NCBI GenBank assembly: GCA_035290885.1
Contig: DATDTL010000018.1
Span: forward strand, 1-21,435
Source of the DNA: JACQID01 sp035290885
GTDB taxonomy: Archaea > Aenigmatarchaeota > Aenigmatarchaeia > GW2011-AR5
DNA length: 21,435 bases
Direction of reading: 5' to 3'
Shown: positions 7,199 through 14,414 of the stretch, in pieces
Layout: every line of letters starts with the position of its first letter
Position numbering within the stretch: position 1 is the stretch's first letter
The notes under the pieces: generated by a model
Told to the model about the DNA's origin: nothing
What the model saw: only the letters and a program-made list of their open reading frames with translations
Databases searched by the model: none
Made by a program: the position numbers and the translations under genes

Positions 7199-8508
7199 AG
7201 GGGTTAAGCACGTTCATGTCCATAGGCATGGTGCTTGTTATAGCCTTGGTCATGCTCATAGCCGGTGTTTTTTTCGTGATGACCGTGTTCGCCGATGCCA
7301 AGCCGGTTGACCAGATAGCGTTCGGCAACGTGGAGAAGCTCAGGGCCGCTATAGACCAGGCCTGCTTTGAATACAGAGGCGCGCCAAAGGAATACACGGT
7401 AAAGGGGTTCTCTCTTCCCGATTCAAGGCCTAAGTTCCTTTTCCAGGCCGCGGCCAATATAGCGATCAACGCAGACCCGCAATATCTCCTGTATTACGAA
7501 AACTTCCCGCCCGGGGAAGCGATAAGCTGGGAAACATATCACAACGACAAAATCACAAATCCGAGGGCGTTCGGATTCATGGGAAGAAAGGAAGACGGCA
7601 GCTGGTACGACAGCATGACGCAGGCGGACATTGAAAGTTTTGTTGAAAAAACGAGGGCTGACGTGCAAACCAATACCGGCAAAAAGGACTTCACACTTGT
7701 CATAAGCAACGTCGTGCTGTCTCCGAACCTTGACATGCTGAACATGGAACCTCTGAGCCCGGGCGGCTCCCTGAAGCCGGTTTCCGGCACTGTAAAAAGC
7801 AAGACCGACAATACTAACGGCGGCAATACTTTCGTGCTCTACGACACGCTGGATATCCCCAACAAGACCAGTGTGAAATATTTCTCTTGCGGGGAAGGCA
7901 ACCTCTGCGTAAAAACACAGTTTGGAGTGCAAAGCTTTCCCATTGACCACTGCAGTGCCGCTAATGGCATAGGTATAGGCATAGATAGCATAGAAATGAT
8001 TCCTATCCGCTCCAACCAAGGCACTGGCGGGCTTGGCGTAGGCGGGGCTGCAGCCGACTTGGCAACAGATCTCTTGGGTGAAGACAATCATGACAGAGCG
8101 CAAAGCAACCTTTACCTCTTCAGCCCGTGCCAACCGAAGGAGATAAAGGTAAAAATAGATACTTGTAGCTGCCAGCACGTCATGGAATACCCACTGTATC
8201 AATATAATCCGGATTCAAAAACGTTCAATAAGATTTCAGGTAATCGGCAGCTCTGCGTGGATGCGATAGACAATTCACTTCTCAAGAGCGCTTCGGCAAA
8301 GCCGGAAAAATGCGTGAAAATAGAGCTCATTGACAGGCAGGACGGAGGATGCTATTCCCAAAGCAAGGTGCAGGAAAACGCAAAGGTCGTGGCGCAGGAT
8401 GCGATACTCGTCACAACCGAACTTGGCGACCACCTTTCGCTGTGGAGATTTTCGCCGGTGCATCTGCCGATAAACGCATGGCAATGGCCGTGGACAACCA
8501 GGATATGA
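7195..8508 (+). CDS. MKG-type anchored Cys-rich surface protein, 437 aa, unknown family
   Basis: This is the largest protein of the cluster. MKG at the N-terminus precedes a hydrophobic segment over about 8-33, then comes an extracytoplasmic domain of about 400 residues with ten cysteines, including SCGEGNLC and DTCSCQ clusters in the second half. A Gly-rich stretch near the middle (GIGIGID; GTGGLGVGG) probably forms loops. The N-terminus resembles a class III signal without the +5 Glu. The start is coupled to the 40-aa gene by ATGA, and the next gene begins 6 bp after its stop. No catalytic motif or family recognised. Confidence 0.82.
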   Translation: MKGLSTFMSIGMVLVIALVMLIAGVFFVMTVFADAKPVDQIAFGNVEKLRAAIDQACFEYRGAPKEYTVKGFSLPDSRPKFLFQAAANIAINADPQYLLYYENFPPGEAISWETYHNDKITNPRAFGFMGRKEDGSWYDSMTQADIESFVEKTRADVQTNTGKKDFTLVISNVVLSPNLDMLNMEPLSPGGSLKPVSGTVKSKTDNTNGGNTFVLYDTLDIPNKTSVKYFSCGEGNLCVKTQFGVQSFPIDHCSAANGIGIGIDSIEMIPIRSNQGTGGLGVGGAAADLATDLLGEDNHDRAQSNLYLFSPCQPKEIKVKIDTCSCQHVMEYPLYQYNPDSKTFNKISGNRQLCVDAIDNSLLKSASAKPEKCVKIELIDRQDGGCYSQSKVQENAKVVAQDAILVTTELGDHLSLWRFSPVHLPINAWQWPWTTRI

Positions 8509-8514
8509 GAAACT

Positions 8515-8904
8515 ATGAAAGGCCAGATGATGCTTGTTATGATAGCGCTCGTTCTTACGGCGATTCTTGTGGTGGCGGCATTCGCCCCGCTGAACAAGAA
8601 CGCAGAGGACGTCGCCAGATCCACAGCGCGCAGCTATGCCACGGAGATCGCCGGCGCAATGAATATACTGCAATCGTCGCCTGACGGCGCGGAATACACT
8701 TTCACGAACATGCCTGACAAGAAGTGCGAGATAACGGTAAGCGGCCGGGTCACGGTAATTCTCAGCCCGGGCAGGGGCCAGGAATCGGCGTCGGTCGGCA
8801 CGATACGCGCAGGAGCGGTTGACGTGAAAACTTTTGAATGCGGCGTGAAGGGAATAGTCTTCAGGAAAGAAGACAGCAAAATAACGTCAGAGGCGCTCAA
8901 ATGA
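8515..8904 (+). CDS. MKGQ pilin-like/TadE-like protein, 129 aa
   Basis: The 129-residue protein begins MKGQMM followed by a hydrophobic helix (about 5-24) and a small domain with two cysteines. It resembles archaeal type IV pilin-like or TadE/TadG-like pseudopilins in plan: a short basic N-terminus ending in Gly, a helix that could pack in a filament core, then a compact globular head. The conserved +5 Glu is not present. It is the smallest MKG protein with a globular head in the main operon. Its stop overlaps the next start as ATGA at 8901. Family assignment is inference from architecture. Confidence 0.75.
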   Translation: MKGQMMLVMIALVLTAILVVAAFAPLNKNAEDVARSTARSYATEIAGAMNILQSSPDGAEYTFTNMPDKKCEITVSGRVTVILSPGRGQESASVGTIRAGAVDVKTFECGVKGIVFRKEDSKITSEALK

Positions 8905-9878
8905 CTGACGAACTGTTTGCGATGGAGGACGCTATCTTCCATCTTTTAAGGATGACCATATTCATACTTTTCATAATTGTAGTGCTGTACCTCTTTCTTG
9001 GCGTCCATTCCAGCACAGGGCTGAACTATCTTGACAAGGCCAACCGAGAGGTAGCTGGTTTTTTGATGACGAGCGAAGCCACGGGCAGCAGGGGCGTGTT
9101 CCTCGCTGCCAAGCTGGATGAATTCGACGGCAAGGAATCCGAGCCGTTTGGAAGGCATTGCAGCTATGCATACCGTCTGGACATAGAAACCATGGAGGGC
9201 AACAGAAAATGGAGCTTCGGGTTCGTGCCGCCAAAAGCCGCCGTGGAAATGAACGACGCCTCGGAGAAGGAATACAACGTGCTTGTGAAGGACGGCGACA
9301 AGCTACTGCCTGCAAGAATGAAATTAACGCTCTACCAGAGGCTGCTCACGGAAATATCCTGCATGGTCGAGGAGGCGTATGAAACCGGCCATGCCCAGTT
9401 CATAAAAGCAAGGCTGCCGTGCGGCGATACCGTGACAATACCCAAGACTTTCATAGGCGTGCCGGGCGTTGCCGGATTATACTCTGCAGACCACATCTGC
9501 ACATTGAAATTGATAAAGGCCGGCAGCGGAGCCGATGCAAAGCTCTGTTATCTTAAAGTGCCCATACGCACGAGCGCCATGTCAGGGGTGGCGAACGCTG
9601 CCGCCGCTTCCACGGAAACGTGGAGCGCTGCAGGCGAGGATCTGATCGGATGCAGGGGCATTTCTGACGTGCCGTTTGAAGGGTTTGACCCGGGCGGCGA
9701 GTTCTACGACCCGGGCATGGCCAACATAAGGCTCGTGCCTGTGAAGCCGGGCGAAACGCTGGGGGCCAATTGCAACGATTTTCAGTCCAAGGAGTCCGGG
9801 AGCAAGGAAGCGACCGGGCACGTATACATGTGCGTGGACAACGGGCTGAAGCTTGTGTACGACAGCGTTCCCGCGTAA
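8901..9878 (+). CDS. Anchored Cys-containing extracytoplasmic protein, 325 aa, unknown family
   Basis: I place the start at ATG 8901, coupled to the previous stop by ATGA. An earlier in-frame GTG at 8838 lies inside the upstream gene and would add a charged, non-signal-like extension. The 325-residue protein has an acidic N-terminus (MTDELFAMED), a hydrophobic segment at about 18-35 and a polar domain with eight cysteines spread along its length. Ala/Ser-rich and Gly/Pro-rich stretches around residues 220-260 look like linkers. No recognised family. It lacks the MKG motif, like the 303- and 404-aa proteins. Confidence 0.8.
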   Translation: MTDELFAMEDAIFHLLRMTIFILFIIVVLYLFLGVHSSTGLNYLDKANREVAGFLMTSEATGSRGVFLAAKLDEFDGKESEPFGRHCSYAYRLDIETMEGNRKWSFGFVPPKAAVEMNDASEKEYNVLVKDGDKLLPARMKLTLYQRLLTEISCMVEEAYETGHAQFIKARLPCGDTVTIPKTFIGVPGVAGLYSADHICTLKLIKAGSGADAKLCYLKVPIRTSAMSGVANAAAASTETWSAAGEDLIGCRGISDVPFEGFDPGGEFYDPGMANIRLVPVKPGETLGANCNDFQSKESGSKEATGHVYMCVDNGLKLVYDSVPA

Positions 9879-9921
9879 CGGATAAATGAACGCGAAATGA
9901 ATAATATCTCTGAAATAATGC

Positions 9922-9926
9922 GGTGA
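9922..9926 (+). promoter_or_regulatory. GGTGA Shine-Dalgarno deciding the start at 9931
   Basis: GGTGA, complementary to the archaeal 16S rRNA 3' end, is placed 4 nt before ATG 9931. The 52-bp gap before this gene is the longest within the main run, so an internal promoter here is possible, but no clear TATA box is seen. Confidence 0.6.
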
Positions 9927-9930
9927 CAAA

Positions 9931-10797
9931 ATGAAAGGGCAGTTTCTGATTCACAACGTTCCCTGGACCATTGTTCTGGGTCTGGTAGCGGTGGTTTCAA
10001 TACTTATACTTCTACTGCTCATCGCCTGCACCACATGGCTGCCTTTCTGCCCGTTCGGCAGGACGGACATTGCGTATGCGTTGACGTATCTTGACGTCAC
10101 TGCCAACGCCAATACCATGGCTGCTCTGCTGAAATCCGTTGACGTTGACGGCACGCCGTTCATGACCTACGTCTACCGGGGCTTTGCCAAGGGCGGTTTC
10201 ACTGCCGAAGAAAAAAAGAAGGCGGCGGACGCGTCAAAAAAATTCCTTGACAAATACAGCCTTGTATATTACGAGCTCACGCTGGAAACCGACAAAGAGA
10301 AAGTCGGAATAGCCCAGTCCGGCGGGCTACAGAGATGCGGGCCGAAGCTGGAAGGGACGTGCATGAATGCCGCGAGCCAGTATACCGACACCGGCGCATT
10401 GATAGGCTCCTGCAACGTCGGGAGGATAGAAATAGACGGGGGCGCCAATGCATGCGATGCGCTTCCACAAGCGCCGCGGCTTTGCTGCGCCGAAGCCGGC
10501 GACAAGGAGTATCACGACTGGCTTGCAGCGAAGTACGCACAGCCTGAGCTGAAAACGTTCAGCGCTGTTCGCTGCGGCGACAGCGGGCAGGGCATCTGCG
10601 AGGCCGACGAATGCCGCGGCGGCATAAGGATGAAGGAAGGCGACAGCGCCTGCGGGCTTGTCAACGAAGGAAAAACCCTTTACTGTTGCTCTACGAATCC
10701 CGACATACTGAAGGATCAGGGAAGAATCGGCGAGGCGAGAATACCGCTGTTTTACAAGGACAGCACCGGCTATCTGGTGGTGAGCACGAGTGGGTAA
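9931..10797 (+). CDS. MKGQ-type surface protein with duplicated six-Cys module, 288 aa
   Basis: The 288-residue protein starts MKGQ, has a hydrophobic segment at about 12-34 and two cysteines (33, 40) at its outer edge. A polar helical stretch rich in Lys and Ala (about 90-110) precedes two Cys-rich units. Unit 1 has Cys 136, 144, 161, 175, 185, 186; unit 2 has Cys 215, 223, 228, 241, 252, 253. Both begin RCG, share the first 7-residue spacing and end in a CC pair, so they look like a duplicated disulfide module. A clear GGTGA precedes the start. It overlaps the next gene by 8 bp. No family recognised. Confidence 0.82.
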   Translation: MKGQFLIHNVPWTIVLGLVAVVSILILLLLIACTTWLPFCPFGRTDIAYALTYLDVTANANTMAALLKSVDVDGTPFMTYVYRGFAKGGFTAEEKKKAADASKKFLDKYSLVYYELTLETDKEKVGIAQSGGLQRCGPKLEGTCMNAASQYTDTGALIGSCNVGRIEIDGGANACDALPQAPRLCCAEAGDKEYHDWLAAKYAQPELKTFSAVRCGDSGQGICEADECRGGIRMKEGDSACGLVNEGKTLYCCSTNPDILKDQGRIGEARIPLFYKDSTGYLVVSTSG

Positions 10798-11932
10798 GGG
10801 AATCGCTCCAATGTTTCAATCCATATTCATGATCGTCATAGTGGCGGGCTTCACGTTTCTGCTCGTTATTCTCATAGTCTTTTCCAACAACAGGGAGATC
10901 GCCATAGCCATAGAGGAAACCAAGATAACCGGCGCCAACAACGCGTACAGCAACGTCATGCTCTCGCTGAACGAATTCTGGGATTTTGCATCAGGGCAGG
11001 CGCTCTACCTACTGGAGAAGGATTCCGAAAGCTGGGACTGGAAATCCGTTACAAAGGACTTCGGCCAAGTCCGGCTGGCGGCATTGTCAGCCGATTTTCT
11101 CGCAGACAGGGACATACGCTTGGGAAGCGCCCACTTGGTGCTTTCGGCGTTCAACCCGCTCTTCACAATTGAAGACGCAGGAGTGAAGGCTAAGTTTAAC
11201 CATAAGCTCGCAATAGAATTTTTCCAAGCAAAGATAGGAAAGGACGTCACAGGCGAAAGGGTTTTGGGCATTCCTCTGCTCAAGATGATAGACGACGGGC
11301 GGAAGATGGAGGAAAACATACGCGCAGCCGCTGCCTCAAGCAGGTACGGCTACGCTGACACGAAAGCTTCGTACGAGAGGAATACAAAGAACTCCTTGTA
11401 TACGCAGGCCATTGCCATGGCTATCGTGCTGTCAGACCGCGACGTGGCGCTGAAGCCGGAAACTTCTGGCGTTGTCATACAAACTAGCGCAGACAAGTCC
11501 GGCATAGACCTGCTCTACAGCGTGAAGGTAACCATTTCCAGCGTTGCCGCGCAGTACGGATATTTTGACGGCAGCGCGTTCGCAAAAAAGCGGCTTGAGC
11601 TCACCGAAAACATCAACGGAAAAGAAAAAGCACTTGACTGCGCTTCGCGCCCGGGCCGATACAGCATAGCCCGTTTCGGCGATGCGATATGCTCTGCGGC
11701 CCAGCTTTATACATGCGGCACGCCTTTTGACGGCATAGAGCAAAACATGGTAAGCAGCGGCATTTACGGCAACTACGCATGCACGGGCTCATATTTCTGC
11801 GAGCACGCCGAGAAAGACGGCAGCCAATCCTGCTGTGCTGCCTTTGGCGGAAGCTGGGACAAGATAGACGTTTGCGCGAATCCCGACTGCACTGAAATCC
11901 GCGAGGAATACGAATGCCGGGGCGGCGCGTAA
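10790..11932 (+). CDS. Anchored surface protein with C-terminal Cys-rich region, 380 aa
   Basis: A GTG start at 10790 overlaps the previous stop by 8 bp and gives a KG-containing N-terminus (MGKGIAPM) like the MKG proteins around it. ATG 10811 is the alternative and would keep the anchor. A hydrophobic segment covers about 11-31, followed by a cysteine-free, partly helical domain of about 250 residues and then ten cysteines in the last 100 residues, including an SCC pair. The long helical middle differs from its neighbours. It is the last gene before a new promoter at 11935. Function unknown. Confidence 0.8.
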   Translation: MGKGIAPMFQSIFMIVIVAGFTFLLVILIVFSNNREIAIAIEETKITGANNAYSNVMLSLNEFWDFASGQALYLLEKDSESWDWKSVTKDFGQVRLAALSADFLADRDIRLGSAHLVLSAFNPLFTIEDAGVKAKFNHKLAIEFFQAKIGKDVTGERVLGIPLLKMIDDGRKMEENIRAAAASSRYGYADTKASYERNTKNSLYTQAIAMAIVLSDRDVALKPETSGVVIQTSADKSGIDLLYSVKVTISSVAAQYGYFDGSAFAKKRLELTENINGKEKALDCASRPGRYSIARFGDAICSAAQLYTCGTPFDGIEQNMVSSGIYGNYACTGSYFCEHAEKDGSQSCCAAFGGSWDKIDVCANPDCTEIREEYECRGGA

Positions 11933-11934
11933 GA

Positions 11935-11943
11935 GATATATAG
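11935..11943 (+). promoter_or_regulatory. TATA box for the pilin-like gene at 11964
   Basis: GATATATAG is centred about 25 bp upstream of ATG 11964. The spacing favours a leaderless start at 11964 over the in-frame ATG at 11958. Confidence 0.5.
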
Positions 11944-11963
11944 CCAAGGCAATAATTATGCAA

Positions 11964-12353
11964 ATGAAAGGCTCTGCCCTGCCCATGGAAACGATAGTTG
12001 CTATGGTGCTCGCGGTCATAGTTCTCGCGGCGGTGCTTCTCTTCTTCTTTGGCACGTTCACTCCGGCTACCGAAGAGGTCAAGGCCCGTCAGACCGTGGC
12101 CAGCATTTGTGGGGAGTATTCACTTAGTGTTCAGTGCAGGAGTGTAAACGAATTCATAGGCCGGGAGGGTCTTGTCGGCCCGTTGGCGCCGAGCGACAGC
12201 CAAGACAAGCTTGTCAGGCTTTCCGGAGCCTGCCACGCCACAGGCGTTTCCCAGTGCTCTGCCACAGGCCTGCCCGATGACAACTGCCTGAAAGTGTGCT
12301 GCTCGGTCTTCTGCCCTTCCTCGTCAGGCAGCAAGACGACCACGACGGCGTGA
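11964..12353 (+). CDS. MKG-P pilin-like Cys-rich protein, 129 aa (paralogue of 13549 gene)
   Basis: Start 11964 is chosen over 11958 because it gives the MKGSALPM N-terminus matching the paralogue MKGVSLPI at 13549, and because of the TATA spacing. A hydrophobic helix covers about 10-30. Eight cysteines follow; Cys 49 and Cys 58 are at exactly the same residue numbers as in the paralogue. The C-terminus has a KVCCSVFC cluster followed by a Ser/Gly/Thr tail ending TTTTA. The paralogue continues past its TTTT linker, so this copy may be C-terminally shortened. I recall MKGxxLPxxT-type N-termini in many DPANN surface proteins; function unknown. Confidence 0.8.
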   Translation: MKGSALPMETIVAMVLAVIVLAAVLLFFFGTFTPATEEVKARQTVASICGEYSLSVQCRSVNEFIGREGLVGPLAPSDSQDKLVRLSGACHATGVSQCSATGLPDDNCLKVCCSVFCPSSSGSKTTTTA

Positions 12354-12445
12354 CGCAGGGCAAAGCGCAACACGCATATTTTTCATTCGTCGTAAATGTT
12401 CTGTTAAACAATTTGTTGATAGAAAACCCTTAAACTTTCGTTGGA

Positions 12446-12610
12446 TTGGCTCTGTTGCAATGCTCCAACCCCCCGATAAAACTCGCGGATGAATGAAGTT
12501 ATTGAGGAATATACTCATGCCAAAACCCGTAATGAATGACAGGGTTTATTACCCGCCTGCAGGAGAAAAAGGAAAGCTATATGATAATCATAGGATTTCA
12601 ACAGAGCCAA
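12446..12610. mobile_element. Miniature insertion-like element with inverted ends
   Basis: TTGGCTCTGTTG at 12446-12457 is an exact inverted copy of CAACAGAGCCAA at 12599-12610. Allowing one inserted base, the match reaches TTGGCTCTGTTG(C)AA. The ends resemble IS5/IS6-type termini (GGCTCTGTTG, GGCTTTGTTG) as I remember them. The interior, about 140 bp, holds a short frame from ATG 12489 ending in NE that appears to continue after a frameshift into a frame with YYPPAGEKGKLYD, possibly the decayed start of a transposase. No convincing target duplication is visible. Confidence 0.5.
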
Positions 12611-12623
12611 CTTTGTTTAAAAA

Positions 12624-13186
12624 TCAGGCTTTTTTATTCATAAATTCCGGAATAAATATATCAATCCATAGATACGGGTGTTCACGTTTTGCTGAATTGT
12701 AGTTATGATGTTCCAACGGCAGAAAGCCGAGTTTTTCCTTGTAATAGTCAACAGAGTCGCGTTTAGCTTCCACCGTTATCACTCTAATGCCTATTCTATT
12801 TTTTATGTCACGGGCCGTTATAAGAGCCCGTAAAACCAAGTACCTTCCAACGCCCATTCGCTGGAAGTCTTTATGCACTCCCAACCGGGCTATCTTAATT
12901 GCCGGCACTTCGGTTAGTTGTATGCCGTCAAAATACTTTTCCTTTTCTTTTGGGGCTATACGAACAGAATCACTACACAGCGTTATGAAGCCGATTATTT
13001 GTTCTTGATACGTACATATATATGTAAAACGGCAAAGCCACGTTCCTGATATTTTAACGCATCATTTTTTAAGAACTCATTCAAATCCTTGCATTCTTCT
13101 TTTGATGTACAGTCAAAATCGGATACATCATGAAATTTGGCTAATCTTGCAAGAGAAAGTTTTTCTATTGGCAACTGTTCCCCCAT
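12624..13186 (-). pseudogene. GNAT-family acetyltransferase (toxin-like), frameshifted
   Basis: Two adjacent minus-strand frames together make one GNAT protein of about 185 residues. The N-terminal part (from ATG 13186, or TTG 13201) includes FDCTSKEECKDLNEFL. It breaks in the region 13010-13030, near the AAAA run at 13026-13029 and an adjacent AT repeat. The C-terminal part reads on through YQEQIIGF and ARLGVHKDFQRMGVGRYLV, with the acetyl-CoA-binding QRMGVG loop. It resembles small GNAT toxins that acetylate aminoacyl-tRNA, and the small gene just upstream looks like its antitoxin. The total length is not a multiple of three, so either the toxin is dead or one base is misread. Confidence 0.75.
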
Positions 13187-13197
13187 GAAATCGCCGA

Positions 13198-13350
13198 TCA
13201 ACCTTGTTTTTTAGTAATAGCTTCCACTCGTTTCAAATCTTCAAACAGCTTCTTTCGTGTTTCTGCATATGTAGGACTAAGCAACTCTTTGATGAACGCT
13301 TCTGCGTCTTTGCCTTCAATTGCTGGTGTTGCGCCTATCGGTTTTGCCAT
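13198..13350 (-). CDS. Small antitoxin-like protein, 50 aa, partner of the GNAT
   Basis: ATG 13350 encodes 50 residues: MAKPIGATPAIEGKDAEAF, then a Lys/Glu-rich helical tail. The N-terminal pattern (MAKPIG.TP...G.DAE.F...) is what I recall for short archaeal proteins found directly before GNAT genes, probably antitoxins. A perfect GGTGA (13355-13359) lies 4 nt before the start and a TATA-like AATTTATAAG at 13395-13404 lies about 50 bp upstream, so this gene has a short leader, unlike the leaderless genes around it. The gap to the GNAT ATG is 11 bp; a TTG start would overlap. It is intact although the toxin is frameshifted. Confidence 0.65.
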   Translation of the reverse strand: MAKPIGATPAIEGKDAEAFIKELLSPTYAETRKKLFEDLKRVEAITKKQG

Positions 13351-13394
13351 TTAGTCACCGTTGTTGATTTACCTATTGCTATATGAATGCACTA

Positions 13395-13404
13395 CTTATA
13401 AATT
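13395..13404 (-). promoter_or_regulatory. TATA-like box for the antitoxin-GNAT pair
   Basis: AATTTATAAG on the minus strand, about 50 bp upstream of ATG 13350, predicts a leader of about 25 nt carrying the GGTGA site. Confidence 0.4.
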
Positions 13405-13517
13405 GCTATGCTGAGACCATACACACCCGTTTCAAGATGTTTAGCTAACCACGCCCACGGCGCGAAAAGTTGCCGGATGCCGGGAAGTCACCGATATTTC
13501 AAGCAGTTATAAAAAAT

Positions 13518-13527
13518 CTTTATATAA
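13518..13527 (+). promoter_or_regulatory. TATA box for the pilin-like gene at 13549
   Basis: CTTTATATAA is centred about 27 bp upstream of ATG 13549, predicting a leaderless transcript. Confidence 0.6.
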
Positions 13528-13548
13528 TCCCGCTCCCAATATGAAACC

Positions 13549-14049
13549 ATGAAGGGCGTTTCGCTGCCGATAAACACGATAGTAATCGTTGCAATAGCAG
13601 TCCTTGTCCTCATGGTCATAGGCGGGTTCTTTGCAGTGAACGTCGGAAGCAGCGTCAACGCCATAGAACTTAACAGTGCCATATCCAGTGCTTGCAACAC
13701 GTTCGTGGTTGCATACAACTGCGACATTAGCCAGATACACTTTGCAACGGCGCAGTTTAAAAAATCAGGCGATTCCACAGAAACTTCTATAGGGCTTGAT
13801 GAATTATGCGATCAAGCCAACCTTGGCAATGATATATGCATAGTGACGAAATGCGGGTGCAGCGCGCCGAGAGGAACAGGCGGCGGCACGACTACGACGA
13901 TGGCTGCTTCTGATAAGGCAAGTTCATCAGAATGTTCAGGCAGCGCACAGCAAATATGTATCCCACCGGCACCAAAAGAAAGTGACACTCCTCCTGCCGT
14001 AGGTTTAGTCAATCAGATTTGTGTCGGTGGCAGATGGGTCTGTCCTTAA
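13549..14049 (+). CDS. MKG-P pilin-like Cys-rich protein with Thr linker, 166 aa
   Basis: The 166-residue protein starts MKGVSLPINTIV, with a hydrophobic helix over about 10-31. Ten cysteines follow: Cys 49 and 58 align without gaps with the paralogue at 11964, then a CIVTKCGC cluster, a GGGTTTT linker and a second domain ending QICVGGRWVCP. It therefore looks like the full-length version of the paralogue at 11964. A good TATA box marks its own leaderless promoter. An insertion-like element and a toxin-antitoxin pair separate the two paralogues, so they may once have been adjacent. Likely an extracellular pilin-like or adhesin-like protein. Confidence 0.8.
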   Translation: MKGVSLPINTIVIVAIAVLVLMVIGGFFAVNVGSSVNAIELNSAISSACNTFVVAYNCDISQIHFATAQFKKSGDSTETSIGLDELCDQANLGNDICIVTKCGCSAPRGTGGGTTTTMAASDKASSSECSGSAQQICIPPAPKESDTPPAVGLVNQICVGGRWVCP

Positions 14050-14156
14050 TTTTCTTGAATACGCAACAGTAATTACCGCCTTTTTGGGTAAATCCATCCG
14101 CCGGCTTTGTTGCATAAATGGATATAGAACACGATTGGTTTTGTTGAATTAGTTAA

Positions 14157-14360
14157 GCATGTCAACCTGCGAGCCATAAAAAGATTTTTGCAACAAAATC
14201 GATTGTAAATAATCCCGCAACTTCAGTGGCGGGCGTTACGGGCTGGAGAATTCTATGAATTTTGGCGGGCATGTTTGCTCCATGCGTTCTTCTTTTCCTT
14301 GGCTTTAGAACATTTATCGGAATCAAGAAGAAACCGCTTCTTGTGTTATCTCCCCGATGA
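14157..14360 (+). pseudogene. Remnant of a membrane-protein C-terminus (one in-frame stop)
   Basis: A frame without an ATG runs from 14157 through NNPATSVAGVTGWRIL, hits TGA at 14256-14258 and continues in the same frame as a hydrophobic helix (ILAGMFAPCVLLFLGF), a basic patch (IKKKP) and a stop at 14360. This has the form of a secreted protein's C-terminal membrane tail. It lies directly after transposon-end-like sequences, so the N-terminal part may have been lost to an insertion. It could be chance; the codon pattern is my only support. Confidence 0.3.
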
Positions 14361-14382
14361 AGCACGGAGTTTTAATCTGCGG

Positions 14383-14394
14383 GTTATAAATATA
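14383..14394 (+). promoter_or_regulatory. TATA box for the secreted protein at 14415
   Basis: GTTATAAATATA is centred about 27 bp upstream of ATG 14415, predicting a leaderless transcript and a gene that was recently functional. Confidence 0.55.
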
Positions 14395-14414
14395 ACTTCT
14401 TACAATAATGGTGT

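Larger units (their letters stand above)
14050..14414. other. Decayed intergenic region with transposon-end-like sequences
   Basis: No intact gene is visible. GGCTTTGTTGCATAAATGG at 14103-14121 and GGTTTTGTTGAA at 14137-14148 look like transposon termini related to those at 12448 and 16302. GCAACAAAATC at 14190-14200 is an imperfect inverted counterpart. A broken frame occupies 14157-14360, listed separately, and a promoter lies near 14388. Confidence 0.45.

Noticed and set aside
8838..8900. Longer N-terminus for the 325-aa protein from GTG 8838
   Set aside because: The extension lies inside the upstream gene and is highly charged; ATG 8901 overlaps the upstream stop as ATGA and places the anchor near the N-terminus.
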